From the NCBI GenBank assembly GCA_963703655.1, contig CAVPFA010000006.1:1-64000 (forward strand): a DNA stretch of 64,000 nt. The letters run 5' to 3'. Of this stretch, positions 29,788-40,732 are shown in pieces; position 1 is the first letter of the stretch, and each line of letters begins with the position of its first letter. Made by a program: the position numbers and the translations under genes. Under the pieces are notes generated by a model, which worked only from the letters and a program-made list of their open reading frames with translations, ran no database searches and was not told the origin of the DNA. This DNA is from CAVPFA01 sp963703655. Its GTDB lineage: Bacteria > Actinomycetota > Acidimicrobiia > Acidimicrobiales > Bog-793.

Positions 29788-29793
29788 CGGGCA
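29788..29793 (+). promoter_or_regulatory. Region before uvrA with predicted leaderless promoter
   Basis: TAGTCT (about 29781-29786) followed by CCGGGCA precedes the GTG start of uvrA at 29794. The 7-nt spacing and absence of a Shine-Dalgarno sequence suggest a leaderless mRNA. The 85-bp space after uvrB allows its own promoter. Confidence 0.4.
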
Positions 29794-32641
<2,848 letters not shown>

Positions 32642-32731
32642 GGGGCCCGGCGGCGGCCGGCCTCGAAGGCGAACTGACGCGTTCTACAGCGGGATTCTCG
32701 GCCTCGAGGTCGTCGACAAGCCGCCGGGCTC

Positions 32732-33861
32732 TCAGGCGATAGCGAGCATCCGCTCCAGCGCCACGCGGGCGTCCGCAGCCGTGGCGTCGTCGACGACGAT
32801 GCGGTTGCGGACGTCGCCGGAGACGAGCCCGTCGAGCACCCACGCAAGGTGGGGCAGGTCGATGCGGAACATGGTCGAGCACGGGCAGACGAGCGGGTCG
32901 AGCGAGAGCACCGTCCGGTCGGGGTGCTCGCGGGCGAGCCGGTCGACGAGATGGATCTCCGTGCCGACCGCGATCGTCGAGCCCGGAGGGGCGGCCGCGA
33001 CGGCACCGATTATGAAGTCGGTCGAGCCGACCTGATCGGCTATCTCTGCGACCTCGTGTGAGCATTCGGGATGCACTATGACGATGCCGTCCGGATGCTC
33101 GGCGCGGAAACACTCGACGTGGCGGGTCGTGAACCGCTGGTGCACCGAACAGTGACCCTTCCAGAGCAGGAGGGTGGCCTCCTTGACGTCGACGTCGCGC
33201 AGCCCGCCCAGCTCGTGGCGAGGGTCGACGACGCGCATGTCGGACGCGCCGTAGCCGAGCTGGAAGCCGGTGTTGCGGCCGAGATGCTGGTCCGGGAAGA
33301 ACAGCACCTTGTCCCCGCCGCCGCCGGGCGCGCGGGCGGCGCCCGGCTCGTCGAGCCCGAGCGCCCAGGTCAGCACGGCACGGGCGTTCGAAGAGGTGCA
33401 GACGGCGCCGCGGTTGCGACCCACGAACGCCTTCAGCGCCGCGGACGAGTTCATGTACGTGATCGGCACGATGGCGTCGACGTCGGTCACCTCGGCGAGC
33501 TCGTCCCAGATCTGCTCGACACCGTCAAGGTCGGCCATGTCGGCCATCGAGCATCCGGCGTTCAAGTCCGGGAGTATCACCTGCTGGTGAGGTTCGGTGA
33601 GAATGTCGGCGGACTCGGCCATGAAGTGCACTCCGCAGAAGACGACGAACTCGGCCTCGTGCTGGTCCGCTGCAAAACGTGACAGCCCGAACGAGTCCCC
33701 CTCATGTCCGCGAACTGGATCACCTCTTGACGTTGGTAGTGGTGCCCGAGGATTACTAGCCGTTTGCCGAGGCGCGAGCGCGCGGTGGTCACGCGCCTGA
33801 TCAGCTCGTCGGTGGGTGCCGTCGAGTAGTCGTCGGGAAGTGGTGGCTGGAGGCGAAACAT
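32732..33861 (-). CDS. nadA: Quinolinate synthase, homopolymer frameshift
   Basis: The start at 33861 gives MFRLQPPLPDDY, then LVILGHHYQRQEVIQFADM. After a run of five C at 33697-33701 (plus strand) the frame must shift by one missing base to continue GLSRFAADQHEAEFVVFCGVHFMAE. The three cysteines for the 4Fe-4S cluster are seen in NAGCSMADMAD, HPECSHEVAEI and CPCSTMF. The corrected length is about 377 residues, normal for NadA. It condenses iminoaspartate with dihydroxyacetone phosphate to quinolinate for NAD synthesis. nadB and nadC are not in the window. A deletion in a homopolymer is the classic sequencing-error type, so the gene is probably intact in the organism. Confidence 0.93.
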
Positions 33862-33990
33862 TTGGCAAACCCCCTATAGGACGCCTCGATGATCGGCCGG
33901 CGGGGACAGCCTGGTCGCCCAACCGCGGGTATGTCGGCCACGAAGCGGATATGTCAGCCGGACACCAGGCCGGCCGTAACCTGCAGTGTA

Positions 33991-35970
33991 GTGCTCGCAC
34001 GCCCGCAATCCATCCCCGACGCCCCCGGCTCGTACCAATTCAAGGACGCGACAGGCCGGATCATCTACGTCGGCAAGGCCAGGTCGCTGCGCAGCCGGGT
34101 CTCGAGTTACTTCCAGGACCCGGTGCACCTGAACCCGCGTACCGCCCAGATGGTGGAACGGGCGGCTTCGGTCGAGTGGATCGTCGTCTCGAGCGACGTC
34201 GAGGCGATCATGCTCGAGTACAACCTGATCAAAGCTCACCGGCCCCGCTTCAACATCCGTCTGGTGGACGACAAGAGCTACCCGTACCTGGCGGTCACCG
34301 TCGGCGACGAGTGGCCGAGGGCGACGGTCATGCGCGGCGCAAGGCGGAAGGACACGCGTTACTTCGGGCCGTACGCGCACACGTACGCGATCCGAGACAC
34401 CCTCGACCAGCTGCTCCGGTCGTTCCCGATCCGGACGTGCTCGGACGCCAAGCTCCGGCGCCACCAGCTCCTCGGGCGTCCCTGCCTGCTCTACCACATC
34501 GAGCGGTGCTCGGGTCCCTGCGTCGGCGAGATCGGGCCGGAGGAGTACGGGAGGCTGGTCGAGGAGCTGATGGCGTTTCTCGACGGCGACACCAAGCCGG
34601 TCGTCGAGCGTCTCGAAGCCGAGATGCGCCAGGCGGCGGGGGAGCTCGAGTTCGAGCGGGCCGCACGCCTGCGCGACCGCCTGGCGACCGTCAGGCTCGC
34701 GATCGAGCGCCAGCAGATGGTCACCGATACCCCGGAGAACCTCGACGCGGTTGCGATCGCCGAGGACGAGCTGGTCGCAGCCGTCCAGATCCTTCACGTC
34801 CGCCGGGGGCGCGTGGTGGGGCGCCACGGCTTCGTCGTCGAGAAGGTGGAGCCGCTCACTACCCCGCAGCTCATCGGCAGGGTGCTCGAGCAGCACTACG
34901 CCGAGACGCCGATCGGGATCCCGCGTGAGCTGCTCGTCCCCGAGCTGCCGGAGGACGTGGCCACCTACGAGGCGTGGCTCGCCGGCCTGCGTGACGGCAA
35001 GGTCACCGTCAAGGTCCCGCAGCGAGGCCGCAAACGCGAGCTCCTCGCGACGGCCCATCAGAACGCGGCCGATCAGCTGGTGCGTCACCGCCTGCGGCGG
35101 GCGAGCGACCTGACGAGCCGCGCGGCCGCGCTCGAGGAGCTTCAGGCGGCCCTCTCCATGAGCGAGGCGCCGTTGCGCATCGAGTGCTACGACATGAGCC
35201 ACATCCAGGGCACTGACTACGTGGGATCGATGGTCGTGCTCGAGGACGGCTTGCCGAAGCGCAGCGACTACCGGCGTTTCAAGGTGTCGGCCGTCCAGGG
35301 CAACGACGACTACGGCGCCATGCACGAGGTGCTCACCCGGCGGCTCCGGCGGCTCTTCGAGTCGCCGGATCAGCTCGGCGAGGCCGGCGGGGGCGTGCCG
35401 GCCGCAGGAGGGTCAAATGGCGCCGGGGCCGGCGAGGCCGACGGCACCATGGAGGCCGAGGAAGGCGCCGAGGCCCTGCCGGACGGGCGGCGGAGGCGCG
35501 GACAGCGCTTTGCCTATCCTCCGCAGCTGCTCCTGCTCGACGGCGGGAAGGGGCAGCTCAACGTCGGCGTACGCGTCCTCGAGGAGCTGGGCCTGACGGG
35601 CAAGATCGCGGTGGCCTCGCTCGCCAAGCAGCTGGAGGAGGTATTCGTCCCCGGCCGGCCTGACCCAGTCCAGATCCCCCGTGACAGCGAGGCGATCTAC
35701 CTGCTGCAGCAGGCTCGTGACGAAGCGCATCGTTTCGCCATCGGTTTTCATCGCGAGCTGCGCGGCCGGCGGATGACCCGGGGCGCGCTGGACGGCATCG
35801 CGGGACTCGGACCGGCGCGGCGGAGGCGCCTCATCTCCGAGCTCGGGGGAGTGAAGGCCGTGCAGGCGGCTTCGCTGGACGACCTGCTGGGTGTCGCGTG
35901 GCTCCCGGACGCCGTCGCTCGAGCCGTTTATCAGCACCTGCACGCTCGGCGAGGATCGAAAGCCGGATGA
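33991..35970 (+). CDS. uvrC: UvrC excinuclease nuclease subunit
   Basis: The GTG at 33991 (MLARPQSIPDAPGSYQF) gives about 659 residues. The N-terminal GIY-YIG nuclease domain has GSYQF, IIYVGKARSLRSR and SSYF. A UVR motif (ELEFERAARLRDRLATVR) contacts UvrB. The RNase H-like endonuclease follows (RIECYDMSHIQGT, LLLLDGGKGQL), then two helix-hairpin-helix motifs near the C-terminus (DGIAGLGPARRRRLI; DLLGVAWLPDAVARAVY). A 40-residue Gly/Ala/Glu-rich insert near residue 470 is unusual but in frame. UvrC cuts both sides of the lesion. TAACCT about 8 nt upstream suggests a leaderless start. It overlaps the methyltransferase gene by ATGA. Confidence 0.96.
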   Translation: MLARPQSIPDAPGSYQFKDATGRIIYVGKARSLRSRVSSYFQDPVHLNPRTAQMVERAASVEWIVVSSDVEAIMLEYNLIKAHRPRFNIRLVDDKSYPYLAVTVGDEWPRATVMRGARRKDTRYFGPYAHTYAIRDTLDQLLRSFPIRTCSDAKLRRHQLLGRPCLLYHIERCSGPCVGEIGPEEYGRLVEELMAFLDGDTKPVVERLEAEMRQAAGELEFERAARLRDRLATVRLAIERQQMVTDTPENLDAVAIAEDELVAAVQILHVRRGRVVGRHGFVVEKVEPLTTPQLIGRVLEQHYAETPIGIPRELLVPELPEDVATYEAWLAGLRDGKVTVKVPQRGRKRELLATAHQNAADQLVRHRLRRASDLTSRAAALEELQAALSMSEAPLRIECYDMSHIQGTDYVGSMVVLEDGLPKRSDYRRFKVSAVQGNDDYGAMHEVLTRRLRRLFESPDQLGEAGGGVPAAGGSNGAGAGEADGTMEAEEGAEALPDGRRRRGQRFAYPPQLLLLDGGKGQLNVGVRVLEELGLTGKIAVASLAKQLEEVFVPGRPDPVQIPRDSEAIYLLQQARDEAHRFAIGFHRELRGRRMTRGALDGIAGLGPARRRRLISELGGVKAVQAASLDDLLGVAWLPDAVARAVYQHLHARRGSKAG

Positions 35971-36719
35971 GCGCCGAGTCCGACCCGTGGGATCACCACG
36001 CGACCTGGTGGCGCGAGACGTTCACGAACGGCGCGGATCTCGAATACGAGCTTCAGATCCTTCCGCTCGCGGCCGCGCACCTCGCCGGCCTCGAACGCGT
36101 GCTCGACCTCGGGAGCGGCGAGGGGCAGCTCGCCCGGCGTGTCGCCCAGGGAGTCCCGACGCCCCAGATCGTCGTCGGGCTCGAGCCGTCGACCGCTCAG
36201 CTCGCCAACGCCGTCGGGCTGGCCGGCGGTCCGAGATACGTGCAGGGGGTCGGTGAAGCCCTCCCGTTTCGGGACGGGTCGTTCGACGGCGTCGTCTGCT
36301 GCCTGGTGATCGAGCACTCGTTCGACCCCGATGCCTTTCTTGCCGAGGCGGTCCGCGTGCTGGCCGTCGGCGGTCGCTTTCTCCTGCTCGTCAACCACCC
36401 GATCTTCCAGGGGACCGGGAGCGGCTTCGTCGACGATCAGATCGTGGGCGAGCACTACTGGCGGGTGGGCCCGTACCTGCGCGAGGACGTCGTCTTCGAG
36501 GAGGTCGACCCCGGCGTGCGGCTTCGTTTCTCGCACCGCCCGCTCTCGCGCTACGTGAATCCCGTGACGGCCCTCGGGTGCGTTCTGACGCGTCTCGAGG
36601 AGCCTGAACCGCCTCTCGAGTTCCTCGAGGGGTCGATCGACCTCGAGCTCGAGTCAGCGATCCCGCGGCTGCTGCTGCTCCGTTTCGAACGGCTGAGCAC
36701 CGGGCGGATGGGAAGATAG
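35967..36719 (+). CDS. Class I SAM-dependent methyltransferase
   Basis: A 250-residue product with the standard Rossmann pattern: motif I VLDLGSGEGQLARRV, motif II VVGLEPS, motif III ALPFRDGSFDGVVCCLVIEH and motif IV RFLLLVNHPIF. It resembles UbiE/Methyltransf_11-type small-molecule or lipid methyltransferases. The substrate cannot be read from sequence. It sits between uvrC (ATGA overlap) and rapZ (5-bp gap), an insertion into the otherwise conserved uvrC-rapZ-yvcK run, and should be cotranscribed with both. Confidence 0.85.
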   Translation: MSAESDPWDHHATWWRETFTNGADLEYELQILPLAAAHLAGLERVLDLGSGEGQLARRVAQGVPTPQIVVGLEPSTAQLANAVGLAGGPRYVQGVGEALPFRDGSFDGVVCCLVIEHSFDPDAFLAEAVRVLAVGGRFLLLVNHPIFQGTGSGFVDDQIVGEHYWRVGPYLREDVVFEEVDPGVRLRFSHRPLSRYVNPVTALGCVLTRLEEPEPPLEFLEGSIDLELESAIPRLLLLRFERLSTGRMGR

Positions 36720-36724
36720 GTTCG

Positions 36725-37579
36725 ATGTCCGAGTATCTGGTCCTTGCAGGGATGTCCGGTGCCGGGCGTTCCACGGCCGCGGCGACGTTCGAGGATCGCG
36801 GCTGGTTCGTCATCGACAACCTGCCGCCCGCACTCATCGGCAAGGTCGCGGAGCTCACGAGCCAGGCCGGCGCCGAGTACGAGCGGGTCTGTCTCGTCGC
36901 CGGTCGAGGTGGCTATGAGGGAATCGCCGAGCTCGCGCCTGAGATCCAGAGGTTGCGCCTGACAGGGGCACGGGTGCGCGTCGTCTTCCTCGACTCCGCC
37001 GACGACGTACTGGTTCGCCGGTACGAAGGCACCCGCCGTCGGCACCCGGTGGAGGCCTCCGGGGTGCTGTCGGCCATCCAGCAAGAACGGGCGATGCTCG
37101 ATGCGCTTCGGGACGAGGCCGACGTCGTTATCGACACCGGCGAGCTCAATGTGCATCAGCTGCACGACCGCCTGATCGAGCTCATCGATCGCGCCGATAC
37201 CTCAGCGGGCATGCAAACATCGATCGTCTCGTTCGGTTTCAAACACGGGATCCCGCTGGACGTCGACCTCGTCTTCGATTGCCGCTTCCTCCCCAACCCG
37301 CACTGGGTGCCCGAGCTCCGCACGCTGACCGGCCTCGACGCGCCCGTGCGCGACTACGTGCTCGAGCAGGAGGAGACGAAGGAGCTCCTGAGCCGCCTCG
37401 ATGATCTCTTCGGCCTCCTGCTCCCCGCCTATGTCCGCGAGGGCAAGTCATACCTGTCGATCGCCATTGGCTGTACCGGTGGACACCACCGCTCGGTCGT
37501 GCTGGCGGAGGAGATCGCCGACCGGATCCGCCAACAGGGTTACGAGCTGGTCGTTCATCACCGGGATATCGGGCGATGA
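36725..37579 (+). CDS. rapZ: RapZ/YvcJ-family nucleotide-binding protein
   Basis: A 284-residue protein. The N-terminal P-loop is GMSGAGRSTAA, with Arg in place of the usual Lys as in several actinobacterial members. VIDNLPPALI and VFLDSADDVLVRRYEGTRRRHP follow. The C-terminal RNA-binding and regulatory domain shows FGFKHGIPLDVDLVFDCRFLPNPHW and IAIGCTGGHHRSV, which are highly conserved. In Escherichia coli RapZ controls GlmS through small RNAs, and in Gram-positives the role is less clear. It overlaps yvcK by 4 bp (ATGA), giving the normal rapZ-yvcK pair. Confidence 0.95.
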   Translation: MSEYLVLAGMSGAGRSTAAATFEDRGWFVIDNLPPALIGKVAELTSQAGAEYERVCLVAGRGGYEGIAELAPEIQRLRLTGARVRVVFLDSADDVLVRRYEGTRRRHPVEASGVLSAIQQERAMLDALRDEADVVIDTGELNVHQLHDRLIELIDRADTSAGMQTSIVSFGFKHGIPLDVDLVFDCRFLPNPHWVPELRTLTGLDAPVRDYVLEQEETKELLSRLDDLFGLLLPAYVREGKSYLSIAIGCTGGHHRSVVLAEEIADRIRQQGYELVVHHRDIGR

Positions 37580-38490
37580 GCAGGCGGCCCACCTCTGGCG
37601 CTCCGAGGGTGGTGGCGATCGGCGGCGGCCACGGGCTTGCGCAGACTCTCCGGGCGGCTCGGCTGTACGCGGGCGAGCTGACGGCCGTGGTCTCGGTTGC
37701 CGACGACGGTGGTTCGAGCGGCCGGCTCCGTGAGCTACTGGGCATTCCCGCCACCGGTGACCTCCGGCGCTGCATCGGTGCGCTGCTGCCGGAGCCGTCC
37801 CCGCTCGGTGAGGCGCTCGAGCATCGTTTCGCATCGGGGGAGCTCGAGGGCCACGCCTTCGGCAACCTCCTCATTGCCGCGCTCGCGGCCACGACCGGCG
37901 ACTTCGTCGCCGGCGTCGCGGAGGCGGCGCGGGTGTTCGGAGCCGTCGGCCGTGTCCTGCCGGCCACAGACATCCCGGTGGTGCTGAAGGCGCAAACGGC
38001 CTCCGGCGAGCTCATCGGCCAGGTCCGGGTCAGCAAGGGCTCGGAGATCGCGAGGGTGTCGCTCGTTCCGCACGTTGCGGCGCCGCCGGAGGCGGCCCTC
38101 CAGGCGATTGCCGAGGCAGACCAGATCGTGCTCGGCCCTGGGTCGCTTTTCACCAGCGTCCTCGCGGCCTGCATAGTCCCTGCGATCCGTGAGGCCCTTG
38201 TCGCCGCGCCCGCCACGCGGGTCTACGTCGCGAACCTTCGTGAGCAGCTTCCCGAGACCGAGGGCTTCGACGTCGCCAGGCTCGTCGGATCGCTGCGGGC
38301 GCACGACATCCCGATCGACGTCGTCCTCGCGGACAAAGCCGCGCTCCCACTCGGTGAGATCCCGGCTGACGTCCGGCTCGTGACGGCGGACCTGGCCAAG
38401 GCGGGATTCCGCGAGCATGACCCGGAGCGGCTCGGAGTGGAGCTCTCAGTTCTGGTCGCGGACGATGTATGCGATGCTCTCGGCCGTTAG
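37576..38490 (+). CDS. yvcK: YvcK/CofD-like gluconeogenesis factor
   Basis: A 304-residue protein with an N-terminal nucleotide-sugar-binding motif (VVAIGGGHGLAQTLRAARLY), VVSVADDGGSSGRLRELLGI, ATGDLRRCIGAL and the later LGPGSLFTSVLAACIVP. These define the YvcK family. In Bacillus and mycobacteria (CuvA) it binds UDP-GlcNAc and links carbon metabolism with cell-wall synthesis. The gene usually precedes whiA in actinobacteria; here gap follows after 60 bp. Confidence 0.95.
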   Translation: MSRRPTSGAPRVVAIGGGHGLAQTLRAARLYAGELTAVVSVADDGGSSGRLRELLGIPATGDLRRCIGALLPEPSPLGEALEHRFASGELEGHAFGNLLIAALAATTGDFVAGVAEAARVFGAVGRVLPATDIPVVLKAQTASGELIGQVRVSKGSEIARVSLVPHVAAPPEAALQAIAEADQIVLGPGSLFTSVLAACIVPAIREALVAAPATRVYVANLREQLPETEGFDVARLVGSLRAHDIPIDVVLADKAALPLGEIPADVRLVTADLAKAGFREHDPERLGVELSVLVADDVCDALGR

Positions 38491-38550
38491 AAAGATGTCT
38501 CTGTCCATAGGGGGCTATGAAGCCGCAGCGAGAAGGCGACGGCGAGGAAG

Positions 38551-39609
38551 GTGACCCAGGTGGGTGTTCGTATCGGCATCAACGGCTTCGGACGGATCGG
38601 GAGGAACCTGCTCCGGTCGGTCCTCGACCTCGAGGCAAGATCCGCGAGCGACGCCGGGCAAGCCCGCGACGTCGAGGTCGTGGCCATCAACGACCTCGTG
38701 TCCCGCAGGGTGAACGCGCACCTTCTTCGTTACGACTCGACCTTCGGCCGGCTCCCCGTCGACGTCGCTCAGACGGAAAAGGGCCTGCAGGTCGGCGACC
38801 GCGAGATCGTGGTCTTCGAGGAACGGGACCCGAAAGCGATCGGCTGGGGAGACTTGGACGTCGACGTCGTGGTCGAGTCAACGGGTCATTTCACGACCCG
38901 GCAAAGCGCGTTCGGCCACGTCGAGGCGGGTGCGAGGCGTGTGATCATCTCCGCGCCGAGCAAGGACGCCGATGCGACCTTCGTGGTCGGCGTGAACGAC
39001 GACACTTTCGATCCCGATCGTCACGTCGTGGTCTCCAACGCCTCCTGCACGACGAATTGCCTCGTGCCCATGATCAAGGTGCTCGACGACGCCTTCGGGC
39101 TGCGCCAGGGGCTCATGACAACCGTCCACGCTTATACGAACGATCAGACAGTGCTCGACCTCGGGCGCGACGACCTTCGCCGGGCGCGGGCCGCCGCGGT
39201 CAACATCATCCCGGCGACGACCGGTGCCGCACGCGCGACGAGCCTCGTTCTCGAGGCGATGAAGGGTCGACTGGACGGTCAGTCACTGCGCGTGCCGGTG
39301 CAGGACGGCTCGATCACGGACCTGACGGCCGTGCTGGACGCAGGCGTGGGCGTAGCCGAGGTGAACGAGGCCTTCCGCGCCGCCTCTCGGACCGAGCGCC
39401 TCCGGGGAATCGTCGTGTACAACGAAGAGGACATCGTCTCGACCGACATTGTCGGCAGCCCCGCGTCGTGCACATTCGACTCGACCCTGACGATGGCCCT
39501 CCCCATGGACGAGTCGACCACGCTCGTGAAGGTGATGGGCTGGTACGACAACGAGTGGGGTTACTCCCATCGGCTCGTCGACCTCGCTCGGATCATCGGA
39601 TCTGCGTGA
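38551..39609 (+). CDS. gap: Glyceraldehyde-3-phosphate dehydrogenase, type I
   Basis: A 352-residue enzyme with the NAD-binding INGFGRIGRNLLRSV, catalytic Cys in SNASCTTNCLVPM, downstream VHAYTNDQ and C-terminal WYDNEWGYSHRLVDLARI. It converts glyceraldehyde 3-phosphate to 1,3-bisphosphoglycerate. The start is GTG at 38551 behind a GAGGAAG ribosome-binding site. The stop overlaps the tpiA start (GTGA), so the pgk gene normally between them is absent. Confidence 0.96.
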   Translation: MTQVGVRIGINGFGRIGRNLLRSVLDLEARSASDAGQARDVEVVAINDLVSRRVNAHLLRYDSTFGRLPVDVAQTEKGLQVGDREIVVFEERDPKAIGWGDLDVDVVVESTGHFTTRQSAFGHVEAGARRVIISAPSKDADATFVVGVNDDTFDPDRHVVVSNASCTTNCLVPMIKVLDDAFGLRQGLMTTVHAYTNDQTVLDLGRDDLRRARAAAVNIIPATTGAARATSLVLEAMKGRLDGQSLRVPVQDGSITDLTAVLDAGVGVAEVNEAFRAASRTERLRGIVVYNEEDIVSTDIVGSPASCTFDSTLTMALPMDESTTLVKVMGWYDNEWGYSHRLVDLARIIGSA

Positions 39610-40385
39610 CGCGCAGCGGCCGCAGGGTCCTCGTCAGCGGCAACTGGAAGATGCATCACACCCACTACGAGGCCATCCAGGTCGTGCAGAAGCTCGCCGC
39701 GCTTCTTCGAGCCGATCCAGTCCCGGACGGGACTGACATCTCGCTGCACCCGTCCTTCACCTCATTGCGATCCGTGCAGACCGCGCTCGAGTCCGACGCC
39801 GTTCCCGTTGCCCTCGGCGCCCAGAATTGCCATTTCGCGGACCAGGGCGCCTATACGGGCGAGGTGAGCGCCGAGATGCTGGCGAAGCTGAACGTCCGCT
39901 ACGTGATCGTCGGGCACTCGGAGCGCCGCATACTGTTCGGGGAGACTGACGAGGTCGTGAGGGCCAAGCTGGACGCAGTGCTCCGCCACGCCATGGTTCC
40001 GATCCTCTGCGTTGGCGAGACGCTCGAGCAGCGAGAGGAGGGAAAAGCCGAGCCGACCGTGTCAGCCCAGCTCACCGCCGCACTCGAAGATCGCGGCCCG
40101 GAAGCCCTCGGGTCGGTCGTTGTCGCGTACGAGCCGATCTGGGCCATCGGGACAGGCCAGACGGCGAGCGCGGACGATGCGCAAGCGATGTCGGCGGCGA
40201 TCCGTCGCGAGCTGAGGCGGATCGGCGGCGAAATCTCCCGATCGATGCTCGTCCAATACGGGGGGTCGGTCACGCCGGACAATGCCGGGGACCTGCTTGC
40301 CTGCGCCGACGTGGACGGCTTCCTCGTCGGGGGTGCAAGCCTCGATGCCGACAAGTTCGTGTCGATTGCGGGGTCCCGGGCCTGA
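39606..40385 (+). CDS. tpiA: Triosephosphate isomerase
   Basis: The GTG at 39606 gives 259 residues. Active-site Lys lies in SGNWKMH, His in VIVGHSERR, Glu in AYEPIWAIGTGQTAS and the phosphate-binding loop in VQYGGSV and LVGGASLD. It interconverts dihydroxyacetone phosphate and glyceraldehyde 3-phosphate. The 4-bp overlap with gap implies translational coupling. SecG follows after about 115 bp, as in many actinobacteria. Confidence 0.96.
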   Translation: MTRSGRRVLVSGNWKMHHTHYEAIQVVQKLAALLRADPVPDGTDISLHPSFTSLRSVQTALESDAVPVALGAQNCHFADQGAYTGEVSAEMLAKLNVRYVIVGHSERRILFGETDEVVRAKLDAVLRHAMVPILCVGETLEQREEGKAEPTVSAQLTAALEDRGPEALGSVVVAYEPIWAIGTGQTASADDAQAMSAAIRRELRRIGGEISRSMLVQYGGSVTPDNAGDLLACADVDGFLVGGASLDADKFVSIAGSRA

Positions 40386-40501
40386 GCCTGGCGTGATCGC
40401 CGCTGTTCAGGCGACCGGCGCGCCGGCCTGGCGACCCCGGCGGTGGCACTTGCCGGTGGTAACCTGCTGGCCGGCCGGAGGCCGAGAGGAGTTTCCCCGA
40501 G

Positions 40502-40732
40502 TTGCTGACAGACGTTCTCGTCGCTGTGGATGTGCTCGTAGCGCTCGGGCTCGTACTGCTCGTTCTGCTCCACAGCGGACGCGGTGGCGGCCTATCGGAC
40601 ATGTTCGGTGCTTCGACTGGCTCGGCGGCGGCGGGATCTACCGTCGCCGAGCGCAATCTGGACCGGATAACGGTGGTGTTCGTGCTCGTCTTCGCGTTCG
40701 TCACGGTCGCCTTGTCACTTCGGTGGAGCTGA
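40502..40732 (+). CDS. secG: Protein-export membrane protein SecG
   Basis: A 76-residue protein with two membrane helices and the family loop motif SGRGGGLSDMFG between them. It is the small auxiliary subunit of the SecYEG translocon. The start is TTG at 40502 with GAGAGGAG upstream at 12-nt distance. Its end overlaps the next gene, a lipoprotein exported through Sec, by 10 bp. Confidence 0.93.
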   Translation: MLTDVLVAVDVLVALGLVLLVLLHSGRGGGLSDMFGASTGSAAAGSTVAERNLDRITVVFVLVFAFVTVALSLRWS

